Below, piece after piece: positions 33,330 through 42,842 of a DNA stretch of 64,000 nucleotides. A model generated the notes under the pieces. That model did no database searches. It had not been told where the DNA came from and worked only from the letters and a program-made list of their open reading frames with translations. Numbering within the stretch: position 1 is the stretch's first letter; each line of letters opens with the position of its first letter. The DNA comes from Ureibacillus manganicus DSM 26584 (GTDB lineage: Bacteria > Bacillota > Bacilli > Bacillales_A > Planococcaceae), in assembly GCF_000772945.1 (NCBI RefSeq), contig NZ_JPVN01000007.1, forward strand, positions 1-64,000. The letters are read 5' to 3'. Made by a program: the position numbers and the translations under genes.

Positions 33330-34679
33330 TTGATTAATGAATCAGCAGTATTTTGGAGTCGAGTTTTAACTGAACTTACCTTATCGTTCCACATCATATA
33401 TGCCACTATAGGAGTCGGTATTCCATTGATGATTATGATTGCTCAGTGGGTTGGTTATAAAAATAATGATGAACATTATATCTTACTTGCAAGACGATGG
33501 GCGAGAGGATTTGTAATAACGGTTGCAGTAGGAGTAGTAACTGGAACTGCAATAGGGTTGCAACTTTCTTTACTATGGCCAAATTTCATGCAACTTGCCG
33601 GTCAAGTGATTGCCTTACCACTATTTATGGAAACTTTTGCATTCTTTTTTGAAGCAATCTTTTTAGGGATTTATTTATATACATGGGATCGGTTTGATAG
33701 TCAAAAGAAACATATGTTACTACTTATACCTGTTGCGATTGGCGCCTCCATGTCTGCCGTATTCATTACAATTGTTAATGCTTTTATGAATGCTCCTCAA
33801 GGATTTGAAATATTAAATGGAGAACTGGTGAACATACAGCCATTAGTTGCAATGTTTAACCCAGCGATGCCAACAAAAGTAGCACATGTATTAGTTTCAG
33901 CTTATATGACGTCAGCATTTATACTTGCGTCAATTGCAGCCTTCAGATTATTAAAAGGATCTAACCATATCTATCATAAAAAGGCGCTCTTTTTGCTAAT
34001 GAAATTAGGACTTATTTTTTCGATTGCAACAGCAATTATTGGAGACTTCTCGGGTAAATATTTAGCGGAATATCAACCGGAAAAGTTAGCAGCAGCTGAA
34101 TGGCATTTTGAAACAGAAGAGGGTGCATCACTTGTACTCTTAGGGTTTTTAAATGCTGAAGAAGAAATAACGTATTCCATTCGCATCCCTTATGCACTAA
34201 GTATCTTGGCATTTGGAAATCCGATGGCGGAAGTAGTTGGATTAGAAGAATTCCCTGAAGATGAAATTCCACCACTCTATATCCATTATTTATTTAACAT
34301 AATGGTGTTTATAGGAATGTTCATGATACTTGTGTCAATTATATACCTGGCAGGAATATGGCGAGCATGGTCCTTTATAAAAGCAAAATGGTTTAGGTGG
34401 GGAATTGTTGCTGGAGGTCCGTTATCAATCATTGCTATTGAAGCCGGTTGGTGGTTAGCAGAGGTGGGAAGGCAACCATGGATTCTCCGAGGAATAATGC
34501 GAACAGAAGAAGGCGCCACAACGAGTGGTCAAGTAGATTTAATGTTTATTCTGTTCTGTTTATTATATTTAGTACTAGGAATCGGCAGTATTGTTGTATT
34601 AAGAAGAATGTTTCGTTCAAATACAATTGAACAAGAAATTGCAGACCGCGAATCTGTAAAGGCAGGTGAAGGACAATGA
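33330..34679 (+). CDS. cydA: Cytochrome bd-type quinol oxidase subunit I (short Q-loop)
   Basis: 449 residues with about nine membrane helices. His21 (LTLSFHIIYATIG) corresponds to the high-spin heme ligand, HVLVSAYM holds a second candidate His, and EVGRQPW is the conserved quinol-oxidase signature. It transfers electrons from menaquinol to oxygen at the membrane. The start is TTG, seven bases after TAGGAGG. It resembles the YthA/Geobacillus-type subclass. It overlaps cydB by 4 bp. Confidence 0.9.
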   Translation: MINESAVFWSRVLTELTLSFHIIYATIGVGIPLMIMIAQWVGYKNNDEHYILLARRWARGFVITVAVGVVTGTAIGLQLSLLWPNFMQLAGQVIALPLFMETFAFFFEAIFLGIYLYTWDRFDSQKKHMLLLIPVAIGASMSAVFITIVNAFMNAPQGFEILNGELVNIQPLVAMFNPAMPTKVAHVLVSAYMTSAFILASIAAFRLLKGSNHIYHKKALFLLMKLGLIFSIATAIIGDFSGKYLAEYQPEKLAAAEWHFETEEGASLVLLGFLNAEEEITYSIRIPYALSILAFGNPMAEVVGLEEFPEDEIPPLYIHYLFNIMVFIGMFMILVSIIYLAGIWRAWSFIKAKWFRWGIVAGGPLSIIAIEAGWWLAEVGRQPWILRGIMRTEEGATTSGQVDLMFILFCLLYLVLGIGSIVVLRRMFRSNTIEQEIADRESVKAGEGQ

Positions 34680-35701
34680 GTTTAGAGATATTGGGAATTA
34701 CAGTATTATGGACTTTTCTATTTGGCTATATCATTGTCGCTTCTATTGATTTTGGAGCAGGTTTCTTTAATGCATATAGTTTACTGACGAATCGATCACA
34801 TATTTTAACAAATATTATTCAACGATATTTATCCCCAGTTTGGGAAGTAACGAATGTATTCCTTGTATTTTTCTTTGTAGGTATCGTTGGATTTTTCCCT
34901 CAAACTGCTTATTACTATGGGACACTTTTGCTCGTCCCTGTCAGTATTTCAATCATTTTACTTGCAGTACGTGGATCTTATTATGCCTTTGAATCTTATG
35001 GCTCAAGGGGTCATAAGGGATACGCTTTTGCGTATGGGTTGTCTGGCTTATTGTTTCCAGCTTCTCTTTCAGTAGTTCTTACAATTTCTGAAGGTGGTTT
35101 TATAGATGTAGTTAATGGTCACCCTGAATTAGATTATTGGAAGTTATACACAAGCCCGTTATCCTGGAGTATTGTTTTATTAAGTGTAGCTGCAGTTCTT
35201 TATATTTCAGCTGTTTTTCTAACTTGGTATGCTTGGAAGGCGAAGGATTTAGAGGCAAGTAACTTAATGCGAAAATATGCACTTATATGGTCAATACCAT
35301 TAATCATAACAGCTGCTGGTATTATTGTGGAATTACGAGATCATAACAAGATTCACTATGAGAATATAGTAAAATTATGGCCTGTTTTTTCCTTATCAGC
35401 ATTGTTATTTTTAGTTACATTATATTTCATATGGAAGAAGCGTAGTTATGGGATATCGGTTGTTCTATTAATTTTGCAATTTGCTTTTGCTTTTTTTGCG
35501 TATGGATTTTCACACTATCCTTATTTGTTATATCCACATTTAACCATTCATGAGGGCTTTACAAATCAAGAAATGGCGATTGCCTTAGTTATCGTATTTG
35601 TACTCGGATTGTGTTTATTAATACCGTCATTATATCTGCTGTTCCGACTATTTTTATTTAATAAAGAATATGTCACAGGTGAAAGAAAAGATCATGCATA
35701 G
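34676..35701 (+). CDS. cydB: Cytochrome bd-type quinol oxidase subunit II
   Basis: 341 residues with about eight membrane helices. The N-terminus ILGITVLWTFLFGYIIVASIDFGAGF is the typical CydB start (the conserved FGYxxxxxxDFGxG). It is the structural partner of subunit I. ATGA overlap with cydA indicates coupling, and the CydS-like ORF follows after 11 bases. Confidence 0.9.
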   Translation: MSLEILGITVLWTFLFGYIIVASIDFGAGFFNAYSLLTNRSHILTNIIQRYLSPVWEVTNVFLVFFFVGIVGFFPQTAYYYGTLLLVPVSISIILLAVRGSYYAFESYGSRGHKGYAFAYGLSGLLFPASLSVVLTISEGGFIDVVNGHPELDYWKLYTSPLSWSIVLLSVAAVLYISAVFLTWYAWKAKDLEASNLMRKYALIWSIPLIITAAGIIVELRDHNKIHYENIVKLWPVFSLSALLFLVTLYFIWKKRSYGISVVLLILQFAFAFFAYGFSHYPYLLYPHLTIHEGFTNQEMAIALVIVFVLGLCLLIPSLYLLFRLFLFNKEYVTGERKDHA

Positions 35702-35712
35702 GAGAGTTAAGT

Positions 35713-35823
35713 ATGAACGATTTTATGATTTTTGTAGCTCCGTTTATAATGGTTATTATTTCCATTATTATTGCATTTATAATAGCACCAATGGATAAAT
35801 CAATAAAAGAGGAAAAGCAATAA
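35713..35823 (+). CDS. cydS: CydS-like small subunit of bd oxidase (36 aa)
   Basis: A 36-residue ORF, MNDFMIFVAPFIMVIISI..., with one membrane helix and a charged C-terminus, preceded by GGAGAG. Length, position just after cydB, and the pattern M-x-x-F-x-I-x-x-AP resemble the CydS subunit seen in the Geobacillus thermodenitrificans bd oxidase structure. That subunit blocks an access path near a heme. The ORF is too short for common gene finders. Confidence 0.72.
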   Translation: MNDFMIFVAPFIMVIISIIIAFIIAPMDKSIKEEKQ

Positions 35824-35980
35824 ATTTATATGAAATCTTTGTGTTTCTATTGTACGCGTAATTGTTGAATAATACTTAATTTCATAAAAATGGATGGAAA
35901 TTCATTAATAAATGAAACATAAAAATTGTTTTTCTTAAAAAGGAAATGCAAAATAGATATATAGGAAGGGGAGATCGAAT

Positions 35981-36544
35981 ATGAAAACAGAACAACAATA
36001 TTTTGAAGAATCAATTTCAATGCAAGAGTATATGGAAAAAATGACGACAAACCTAAAAGAACCAGGCTTTGAAGTATACAATAATTTTAATGTGAACCCA
36101 GAAGATGAAGCGTTTCAACTGTTAAAAGAGAAAAAGCCGCATATTCTTGCCATTACTGAAGATTGGTGCGGTGATGCAATGTTAAATAATGCTGTGATCC
36201 GTAAAATTGCAGAAGAAGCAAACCTTGATATCCGCTGTGCACTACGTGATGCAGATACAGATTTAATTGACCGTTACTTAACTAATGGTGGTCGCGCAAT
36301 TCCAATTTACCTATTCATAAGTGAAGAAGGGGAAGTCATTGGAAAATGGGGTCCACGTGCGCCAGAGTTACAACAAATGGTTATGGACATGAGAGCACAA
36401 TTACCAGATAAAGAAGACCCTCAATTTGCTGACAGACAAAAAGAAATGTATACTTCTATCCAGAAGAAATTTGTCGAAGACCCACAATGTGCAAAATGGG
36501 TGTATGAAGACATGAAATCAGTCATAACGAAAGTATTATCATGA
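35981..36544 (+). CDS. Thioredoxin-family protein with WCGD site
   Basis: 187 residues. A thioredoxin-like fold is suggested by ILAITEDWCGDAMLN with Cys63 and, later, the cis-Pro region GGRAIPIYLFISEEGE. The active site has only one Cys (C-G-D instead of C-x-x-C), so it is not a classical disulfide reductase. Bacillales have many such proteins (Thioredoxin_9 type), possibly linked to bacillithiol or low-molecular-thiol stress, but the role is unknown. AGGAAGGGGAG lies ahead of the ATG. Confidence 0.8.
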   Translation: MKTEQQYFEESISMQEYMEKMTTNLKEPGFEVYNNFNVNPEDEAFQLLKEKKPHILAITEDWCGDAMLNNAVIRKIAEEANLDIRCALRDADTDLIDRYLTNGGRAIPIYLFISEEGEVIGKWGPRAPELQQMVMDMRAQLPDKEDPQFADRQKEMYTSIQKKFVEDPQCAKWVYEDMKSVITKVLS

Positions 36545-36605
36545 TCATATAATACAAAAGAACAATCAGGATTTTACTTTGACTATGTTAAAGGATGAAA
36601 ACAAA

Positions 36606-37520
36606 ATGAAAAGAGCTAGAATCATTTATAATCCAACTTCAGGGAGAGAATCGTTTAAAAAACATTTACCTGAAGTTTTAGAGAAGCTGGAGATTGCGGG
36701 GTATGAAACATCTTGTCATGCAACAACTGGAGAGGATGATGCGAGGCTTGCTGCTGCGGATGCTGTAGAAAGAGGCTTTGACATTATTATCGCAGTTGGG
36801 GGCGATGGTACGTTAAATGAAGTGGTGGCTGGTATAAGTCCCTATGAAAAGCGACCTAAGCTTGGAGTAATTCCAATGGGTACAACAAATGACTTTGCTC
36901 GTGCAGTACACATCCCAAGAAAAATTGAAGAAGCAGTAGACATCATTGTTAAAGGAGATACCATTCCAGTAGATGTAGGATTATTAAATGATGAACGCTA
37001 TTTCATCAACATTGCGGCTGGAGGTCGCATCACAGAGTTAACCTATGAAGTACCAAGTAAAATGAAAACAATGCTTGGACAACTGGCGTATTACATTAAA
37101 GGAATTGAAATGCTTCCATCCATCAATGCAACACATATGCGTATTGAGTACGACGATGAAGTCTTTGAAGGCGATGCAATGCTATTCTTCTGTGCATTAA
37201 CAAATTCTGTTGGTGGCTTTGAAAAAATCGCCCCTGATGCAAGTATCAATGATGGACACTTTACAATGATGATTTTGAAAAAGTGTAATATTGGGGACTT
37301 TATCCGCTTAGCCTCATTAGCACTTCGCGGGGAACATTTAAATGATCCGAATGTAATCTATAAAAAAGCTCGTAAAGTAAAAGTGACATCCGAAGAAACA
37401 GTTCATCTAAATTTAGATGGTGAATTCGGTGGAGATGTACCTGCTTCATTAGTTAATTTAAAACGACATATTGAAGTATTCGTTCCGATTGAAGACATTA
37501 GAGAATTGGATCGAGTGTAA
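36606..37520 (+). CDS. dagK: Diacylglycerol kinase (soluble lipid kinase, DagK)
   Basis: 304 residues starting MKRARIIYNPTSGRESFKK. The catalytic GGDGTLNEVVAG near 66 and GTTNDFARA mark the DAGK catalytic domain. It phosphorylates diacylglycerol released by lipoteichoic acid synthesis, returning phosphatidate to the phospholipid pool. An LTA synthase gene lies 14 kb away. The start at 36606 has AAGGAT nine bases upstream. The dagK-rlmCD order is conserved in Bacillus, with insertions here. Confidence 0.94.
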   Translation: MKRARIIYNPTSGRESFKKHLPEVLEKLEIAGYETSCHATTGEDDARLAAADAVERGFDIIIAVGGDGTLNEVVAGISPYEKRPKLGVIPMGTTNDFARAVHIPRKIEEAVDIIVKGDTIPVDVGLLNDERYFINIAAGGRITELTYEVPSKMKTMLGQLAYYIKGIEMLPSINATHMRIEYDDEVFEGDAMLFFCALTNSVGGFEKIAPDASINDGHFTMMILKKCNIGDFIRLASLALRGEHLNDPNVIYKKARKVKVTSEETVHLNLDGEFGGDVPASLVNLKRHIEVFVPIEDIRELDRV

Positions 37521-37526
37521 AACTGT

Positions 37527-37572
37527 AAAACCTGTATGGCCGGCTATAAGCTCTAAGTCATACAGGTTTTTT
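37527..37572 (+). terminator. Terminator after dagK
   Basis: AAAACCTGTATG (37527-37538) pairs perfectly with CATACAGGTTTT (37559-37570) and the T-run continues. Confidence 0.92.
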
Positions 37573-37656
37573 ATTTTTTAGAAGAAAAGTACTACTCAAG
37601 TAGATCTGATACACATAAAATGTAATGCTATTCATTATATTTTAAAGGAGCATAGA

Positions 37657-38103
37657 ATGTATTCTTTATTGGTTCTAATCCATGTATTAGCTGCAATTAT
37701 TGGTATCGGAGCAACGTTTGTATTTCCTGTACTGATGGCTTCTGTAAAACATCTAACTCAACTAAAGTACACATTGACATTAATGAAAAAGGCTGAATTG
37801 TATCCGAAAATTGGAGGCGTATTTTTATTACTTTCTGGACTCATTATGGGATTTATTAACCCTGTATATTTTACGAAAGTTTGGTTTACAGGGTCACTAG
37901 TTTTGTATGTAGTCATTGAGATTCTAATTTACGGAATTGCGAATCGCAAAATGAAGAAAGTTGTCCCTTTAGTTATGGCGGCAACAGGCGAAGAAATCCC
38001 ACACGAATATAAAGAAGCAGAAAAAGTCTCACAACCCATCCATATGATTGCATCATTAATAGCCATTGTGATAATAGTATTAATGACATTAAAACCTTTC
38101 TAA
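37657..38103 (+). CDS. DUF2269-type membrane protein
   Basis: 148 residues with four hydrophobic helices (about 3-28, 48-68, 76-94 and 126-146). The N-terminus LLVLIHVLAAIIGIGATFVFPVLM has the His-containing first helix typical of DUF2269. Function is unknown. AAAGGAG precedes the ATG, and a small terminator follows. Confidence 0.7.
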   Translation: MYSLLVLIHVLAAIIGIGATFVFPVLMASVKHLTQLKYTLTLMKKAELYPKIGGVFLLLSGLIMGFINPVYFTKVWFTGSLVLYVVIEILIYGIANRKMKKVVPLVMAATGEEIPHEYKEAEKVSQPIHMIASLIAIVIIVLMTLKPF

Positions 38104-38121
38104 ATTGTATTTTAGCTTAGG

Positions 38122-38148
38122 AGAAAAGTTAAACTTTTCTTCTTTTTT
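38122..38148 (+). terminator. Terminator after the DUF2269 gene
   Basis: A 7-bp stem AGAAAAG/CTTTTCT with a 5-base loop is followed by TTCTTTTTT. The rest of the gap to 38402 is AT-rich and shows no gene. Confidence 0.7.
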
Positions 38149-38402
38149 GTTTGTTGAATTTGCTGGAATGTGCATGATATTTTTTAAGAAATGAGTAAGT
38201 CACAAAAATTTCAAATATGGAATTAAATCCCTTTATTTTGTTCGTTAGTTATAGCGAAGTTACATAATTTTTGCAATAATGAAGGTAAGAATAGAAGAAA
38301 GAAAGTAATAAAAATTCAACATTGACGTAGAGAAAAAAGTTGAAATAGCATATTTTTCTTAGCTACATAGAAGGAATATGAAGATGAAAGGAACGATCTG
38401 CT

Positions 38403-39446
38403 ATGACGTTCGGTAAAACAAGGGTAAATCTCTGGTTAGCATTGCTACTTTTAGTATTAGTGAGTAATTGGGTTCTGTACAAAACGAATTTAGGTTCAAT
38501 GATTTTGACAGAAGAAACAAATCCAGTAGTTATTGGCTCTTTACTTGATTTCATCGTAATTGCTCCAATTTTGTTTATGCTATACAAAAAGAAATTTTCA
38601 TGGAAGATGGCAATTGGTTTGATTGCTACAGGTTGTATAGCTGCAAAACTAATTATTCCGGCTAGTTTCCTGCAACCATTTGATGCGATTACATGGACTG
38701 GGATTGGGTTAGAAGCTGCAATTGTTCTATTTGAACTTTCATTAGTCATAACATTTGTTCGATATATGCCAAAGATTAAAGAATCAGTACGAAATAGTGA
38801 TTTACCAAGAGTCTTTTCTTTCCCCAAAGCTGTAGATCAATATGTAACGAAAAACCCTATCATATATGCCATTTGTTCGGAAGTGTTAGTATTCTATTAT
38901 TCATTTTTGAGTTGGAAGAAGAAGCCTTATGAAGGTATAACAATATATAAAAATTCAAGTTTAATCGCTTTTCAAATTATGCTAATTCACGCAGTGATCC
39001 TAGAAACTATTGGCGTTCACTGGATGTTGCACTATATTGGAATTAACCCAATTGTAGCTATAATTATGTTAGTGTTAAATGTGTATACAGTGTTTTTCAT
39101 ACTTGCAGATATTCAAGCGTTGCGTTTAAATCCAATCTACTTCAATCGTGAATCGATTTATCTTTCACAAGGGTTAATGCAACGTGTAGAGATCCAGTTC
39201 GATAATATTGAGGAACTAATTACTGATAAAGAAGTCATACAAGGGAAACTTCCTAAAGGTACTTTATCTTTTGTAGCTAGAGACTTTGAAACAGTGTACC
39301 CTGATGTCATTATCAAACTTAAAAACCCTGTAAAAGCAACACTCATTATGGGATTACAAAAAGAATGTACACAAGTTGCAGTACGTACTGATTCACCAAA
39401 TGAATTTTTAGAAAAACTTCAAAGTGAAATAGAAAAAAAAAAATAA
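38403..39446 (+). CDS. Polytopic membrane protein of unknown function
   Basis: 347 residues. About seven hydrophobic segments lie in the first 245 residues (for example LWLALLLLVLVSNWVLY and LIAFQIMLIHAVILETIGVHW). A cytoplasmic C-terminal domain of about 100 residues follows, reading like a beta-rich PH-type module (ESIYLSQGLMQRVEIQFDNIEEL). Bacillus homologues are sometimes labelled beta-carotene monooxygenase, which the sequence does not support. No enzymatic motif was recognised. It stands alone between two terminators. Confidence 0.7.
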   Translation: MTFGKTRVNLWLALLLLVLVSNWVLYKTNLGSMILTEETNPVVIGSLLDFIVIAPILFMLYKKKFSWKMAIGLIATGCIAAKLIIPASFLQPFDAITWTGIGLEAAIVLFELSLVITFVRYMPKIKESVRNSDLPRVFSFPKAVDQYVTKNPIIYAICSEVLVFYYSFLSWKKKPYEGITIYKNSSLIAFQIMLIHAVILETIGVHWMLHYIGINPIVAIIMLVLNVYTVFFILADIQALRLNPIYFNRESIYLSQGLMQRVEIQFDNIEELITDKEVIQGKLPKGTLSFVARDFETVYPDVIIKLKNPVKATLIMGLQKECTQVAVRTDSPNEFLEKLQSEIEKKK

Positions 39447-39457
39447 ATTAATGAATA

Positions 39458-39494
39458 AAAACCTTCCTATGAAAAAAGTGATAGGAAGGTTTTA
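39458..39494. terminator. Bidirectional terminator between convergent genes
   Basis: AAAACCTTCCTAT pairs perfectly with ATAGGAAGGTTTT (13 bp) around a 10-base loop, with T-runs on both strands. It serves the membrane protein gene on the left and the lipoprotein gene on the right. Confidence 0.92.
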
Positions 39495-39496
39495 TT

Positions 39497-40141
39497 TTAT
39501 CTATATAACTCCGAATCAAATAGCCACAAAGAAGATCCATCATTCCACACTGTACCTGAATTTTGAAGTAAGCGAAGTGAGCTGCCATCTTGTGAAGGGG
39601 CAATGGCCCAATCTGTGCCCCCAGAGCCATTCGATAATATGAGTGCTTCGCCTGGTTCTCCATTAATTTCGCCAGGATTTGAAAGATACCATTTCCCACG
39701 AACAGTTCGATCTTCCCAAAGACCATATGACATTTGATAGGTTCCATTCTCATTAAGGATGATTTGTCCTGCATCTGCACCAGGGGTGAATTCATGTGTT
39801 GCGTATTCATTCGTATTTTCATCATAATAATTTGTAGCTGATCCAGGAATCCAAATATACCAAGTTCCAAAGATCCCGTTGTTCTCCGGTTTTTGTTCTA
39901 CTTGTTTATTTTCCTGATCTAGTGTTTCTTGCTTTCTGTTTGTAGACTGTTTTACATTATTAACTTGAGATACCCCAGTAGATTCTTCTTCCATAGATAT
40001 ATCCGAAGATTCCTCATTTAAATTTGCTATTTTAGCAGGACTAAAGGGAAGCGATTGGTCACCGCAACCTACAATTAAAACGATAGAAAAAATCAAAAAA
40101 GCGAATGGCAAAAGGTTAAATGATTGGCTTTTTCTCACCAC
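39497..40141 (-). CDS. Secreted lipoprotein of unknown function
   Basis: 214 residues. A long signal peptide ends in lipobox LIVGC (Cys26). A low-complexity Glu/Gln/Ser spacer runs to about residue 85, followed by a compact Trp- and Gly-rich domain (GTWYIWIPGSATNYYDE; GQIILNENGTYQM; RGKWYLSNPGEINGE). That pattern recalls small beta-barrel lipocalin-like domains that measure deviation from a template such as NGTY. The start is GTG with GGAG seven bases upstream. It has no operon partner. Confidence 0.7.
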   Translation of the reverse strand: MVRKSQSFNLLPFAFLIFSIVLIVGCGDQSLPFSPAKIANLNEESSDISMEEESTGVSQVNNVKQSTNRKQETLDQENKQVEQKPENNGIFGTWYIWIPGSATNYYDENTNEYATHEFTPGADAGQIILNENGTYQMSYGLWEDRTVRGKWYLSNPGEINGEPGEALILSNGSGGTDWAIAPSQDGSSLRLLQNSGTVWNDGSSLWLFDSELYR

Positions 40142-40433
40142 AAAAACACTCCATTTTATAGTTTCTTTACAATTAACTCAGATTATAACATTACTATATT
40201 ATAGATAATATGCTAAAAGTCACACTTTAGATATGTATTTTTACCTGATAATGTAATATTTGTATGTCAATGTTCTTGTGGGATAGTATTTTGCAATGAT
40301 ACTTCAAATGTTATATGGCTCTATTTATGTCTTGAAAGAAATACCATTACTTATTAAATGGATTCACCATCGCTATGCTACCCTCAATGACGTAATTTTG
40401 CTACAATAGAAACACTGAAATGGAGGACGGAAC

Positions 40434-41798
40434 ATGGCATTACCAGTAAAGAAAAATGATCGAAGAACAGTTTATATAGAAGACTTAACCCATGACGGAA
40501 ATGGTGTAGCAAAGATTGATGGCTATCCGTTATTTATACAAGGAGCACTTCCACAGGAGACAGCTGAAATTCACGTGTTGAAGACGCTAAAGAATTATGG
40601 ATTTGCAAAAATTGTAGATATCATCGAACCATCACCTGATCGAGTGAAAGCACCTTGTATTTATTTTGGAAAATGTGGCGGATGTCAGCTGCAACATCTT
40701 TCATATGAAGGACAATTGAAGTGGAAGGAAAACATGGTAAAGAACGTCATGAAACGAATTGGCAAGATTGACGCACCTGTACTTCCAGTAAAAGGAATGC
40801 AAGACCCATGGAACTATCGTAATAAATCACAAATACCTTTTAGTATGACGGAAACAGGTCCAATTGCAGGATTCTATAAATCAAAAACCCATGACATTGT
40901 TGATATGGAACGTTGTTTAATTCAAGTAAGTGAAGCGGACGCAATTATGGCGACCCTAAAGAAAGAATTGAAGGAAATTGGATTACAACCATACAACGAA
41001 GAATCTCACCAAGGGATGCTTCGTCATGTTGTGGTTCGTAAAGCGCGTGCAACAGGAGAGGTAATGATTGTATTAGTTACAAATAAACATAAATTCCCTC
41101 AGAAAGATGCAGCTATTGAAGTCGTACGTAAACTTGTTCCGAATGTGACATCGATTGTACAAAACATAAACATAGAAAAAACAAACGTTATTCTTGGCAA
41201 TGAAACTTATACACTTTGGGGTAAAGATACGATTGAAGATACAATTGGTGGCGTACGTTTTGAAATATCTGCTCGCTCATTCTATCAAGTAAACCCGGTA
41301 CAAACAGAAGTGTTGTACAAGCAGGCATTAGATTATGCACAGTTAAAAGGTGATGAAACTGTCATTGATGCCTACTGTGGTATCGGGACGATTTCGTTAT
41401 TTTTAGCAGAGAAAGCGAAGCAAGTAATGGGTGTTGAAATCGTAGAGCAAGCTATTGAGGATGCAAAACGTAATGCTGAGTTAAATGGGTTTATGAATAC
41501 GTATTTCGAAGCAGGTCCAGCAGAAGAAGTGATTCCTCGTTGGTATTCGGATGGTAAAGAGGCTGATGTGTTAGTAGTGGACCCACCACGTAAAGGCTGC
41601 GATGAGGCGTTACTCCAAACAATCATTGAGCACAAACCAAAGAGAGTGGTCTATGTTTCTTGTAACCCTGCTACACTTGCGCGGGACTTACGCATTTTAG
41701 AAGACGGTGGATACAAAACAATGGAGATCCAGCCGGTGGATATGTTCCCGCAGACGACACATTGTGAAGCCGTCGCATGGTTGGAGTTAATTAAGTAA
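40434..41798 (+). CDS. rlmCD: 23S rRNA (uracil-5)-methyltransferase, RlmCD/RumA family
   Basis: 454 residues. An N-terminal TRAM domain precedes the 4Fe-4S ligands Cys75, Cys81, Cys84 and Cys161. The SAM-binding region is DAYCGIGTISLFLAE. The catalytic nucleophile is Cys410 in YVSCNPAT, and Glu445 in THCEAVAWLELIK corresponds to the catalytic base of E. coli RumA. In B. subtilis the homologue methylates U747 and U1939. The gene is intact. Its last 10-15 codons are repeated, in degenerate form, three times in the next 12 kb, as if it were an insertion target. GGAGG precedes the ATG. Confidence 0.95.
   Translation: MALPVKKNDRRTVYIEDLTHDGNGVAKIDGYPLFIQGALPQETAEIHVLKTLKNYGFAKIVDIIEPSPDRVKAPCIYFGKCGGCQLQHLSYEGQLKWKENMVKNVMKRIGKIDAPVLPVKGMQDPWNYRNKSQIPFSMTETGPIAGFYKSKTHDIVDMERCLIQVSEADAIMATLKKELKEIGLQPYNEESHQGMLRHVVVRKARATGEVMIVLVTNKHKFPQKDAAIEVVRKLVPNVTSIVQNINIEKTNVILGNETYTLWGKDTIEDTIGGVRFEISARSFYQVNPVQTEVLYKQALDYAQLKGDETVIDAYCGIGTISLFLAEKAKQVMGVEIVEQAIEDAKRNAELNGFMNTYFEAGPAEEVIPRWYSDGKEADVLVVDPPRKGCDEALLQTIIEHKPKRVVYVSCNPATLARDLRILEDGGYKTMEIQPVDMFPQTTHCEAVAWLELIK
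41757..41786 (+). repeat. rlmCD 3'-end repeat, copy 0 (native)
   Basis: The 30 bases starting ACACATTGTGAAGC within the rlmCD 3' end encode THCEAVAWLE. Related copies occur at 44550-44579 (27 of 30 identical), 46514-46543 (26 of 30) and 53496-53525 (23 of 30), all in the same orientation. It is a candidate attL-type core. Confidence 0.8.
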
Positions 41799-41841
41799 TA
41801 CCAAAATAAACATTTTCGATTTCGCTTCCAGATTTAATCAT

Positions 41842-41877
41842 TCTCGGGTTTTCCTGAATAGGAACCCGAGATTTTTT
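41842..41877 (+). terminator. Terminator after rlmCD
   Basis: TCTCGGGTT (41842-41850) pairs with AACCCGAGA (41863-41871), followed by six T residues. The remainder up to 42077 shows no gene. Confidence 0.92.
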
Positions 41878-42077
41878 CGTTCTGGTATTGGTAATCAGAT
41901 AGGATTTATTATTTTATTCTCTATCCCTGCAATTTTATCTAAGTTCATCGATTCTGGTGTTGGGGCTAAAAACGGATTAAAAATTAAACTGAAACTGAAC
42001 TCCGAAGATGTACATTTTTGAAGTGACTAATATTCAGATTCAGTTTACAAAAGGAATAACGTCCTAATATATATTTT

Positions 42078-42842
42078 TTAGCTATTTTCTTTATTTTTTA
42101 CTAAAAAATAGGCAGTGATCCAGGAAGTAACCGGAATAACGAGAGTTACTCCAATTGCTGCACATAAGATTGTAATCAATTCTGCACTAAAAACCTTTGA
42201 ATTCACTATTTCACTTATTGAATAAGATAAATCTTTAAACCATATTAGCAATGCCAAATAGCCACCAAAGAAGGCGAAGAACAGTGTATTTGTACTTGTT
42301 CCTAATATATCTCTTCCAATACTTAACCCAAAACGGAATAATTCATTACGACCAATATGTGGATGATGATACTGCATCTCGCGCATAGGTGATGAAATGG
42401 CAATTGCTGCATCCGTAATAGCTCCAATTGTACTCATGATAATTACTGATACGGCAATTTTCACGAAATCAATTCCAATGTTAAATGAAAACGCCCCAAG
42501 CTCTTCTATTTCCTCTTCACCAAAACCTTGTATCATTGCCTTGTTCGTTATGACCGTTATAAACAAAATCAGGATTACAGTCGTAATAATGGTTGAAAGA
42601 AAGGCAGTCTTTGTTTTTCCGTTAATTTCATTAATATAAAAAAGATTGATACAACTGATCACTACACATGCAGCCAATGTCAACATGACAGGATTAATAT
42701 GTGGATCGTGCATAAAAAAGACAGTTGTCATGATGACGGCAAAGTTTAAAAATATTGCAAAAAAAGACCTTATCCCTTTTCTTCCTCCTATAAGGGACAT
42801 TAATAGGAACAATATCCCTGACAATAACAATAATACATTCAT
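42078..42842 (-). CDS. YibE/F-family membrane protein, short partner
   Basis: 254 residues with about seven membrane helices. The block STIGAITDAAIAISSPMREM followed by GRDILGTSTNTLFFAFFGGYLALLI is the YibE/F signature. The family has no settled function; it is often encoded as a pair, as here. It overlaps the upstream partner by 4 bp. The two genes are the only cargo in the first segment after rlmCD and run against its direction. Confidence 0.85.
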   Translation of the reverse strand: MNVLLLLSGILFLLMSLIGGRKGIRSFFAIFLNFAVIMTTVFFMHDPHINPVMLTLAACVVISCINLFYINEINGKTKTAFLSTIITTVILILFITVITNKAMIQGFGEEEIEELGAFSFNIGIDFVKIAVSVIIMSTIGAITDAAIAISSPMREMQYHHPHIGRNELFRFGLSIGRDILGTSTNTLFFAFFGGYLALLIWFKDLSYSISEIVNSKVFSAELITILCAAIGVTLVIPVTSWITAYFLVKNKENS

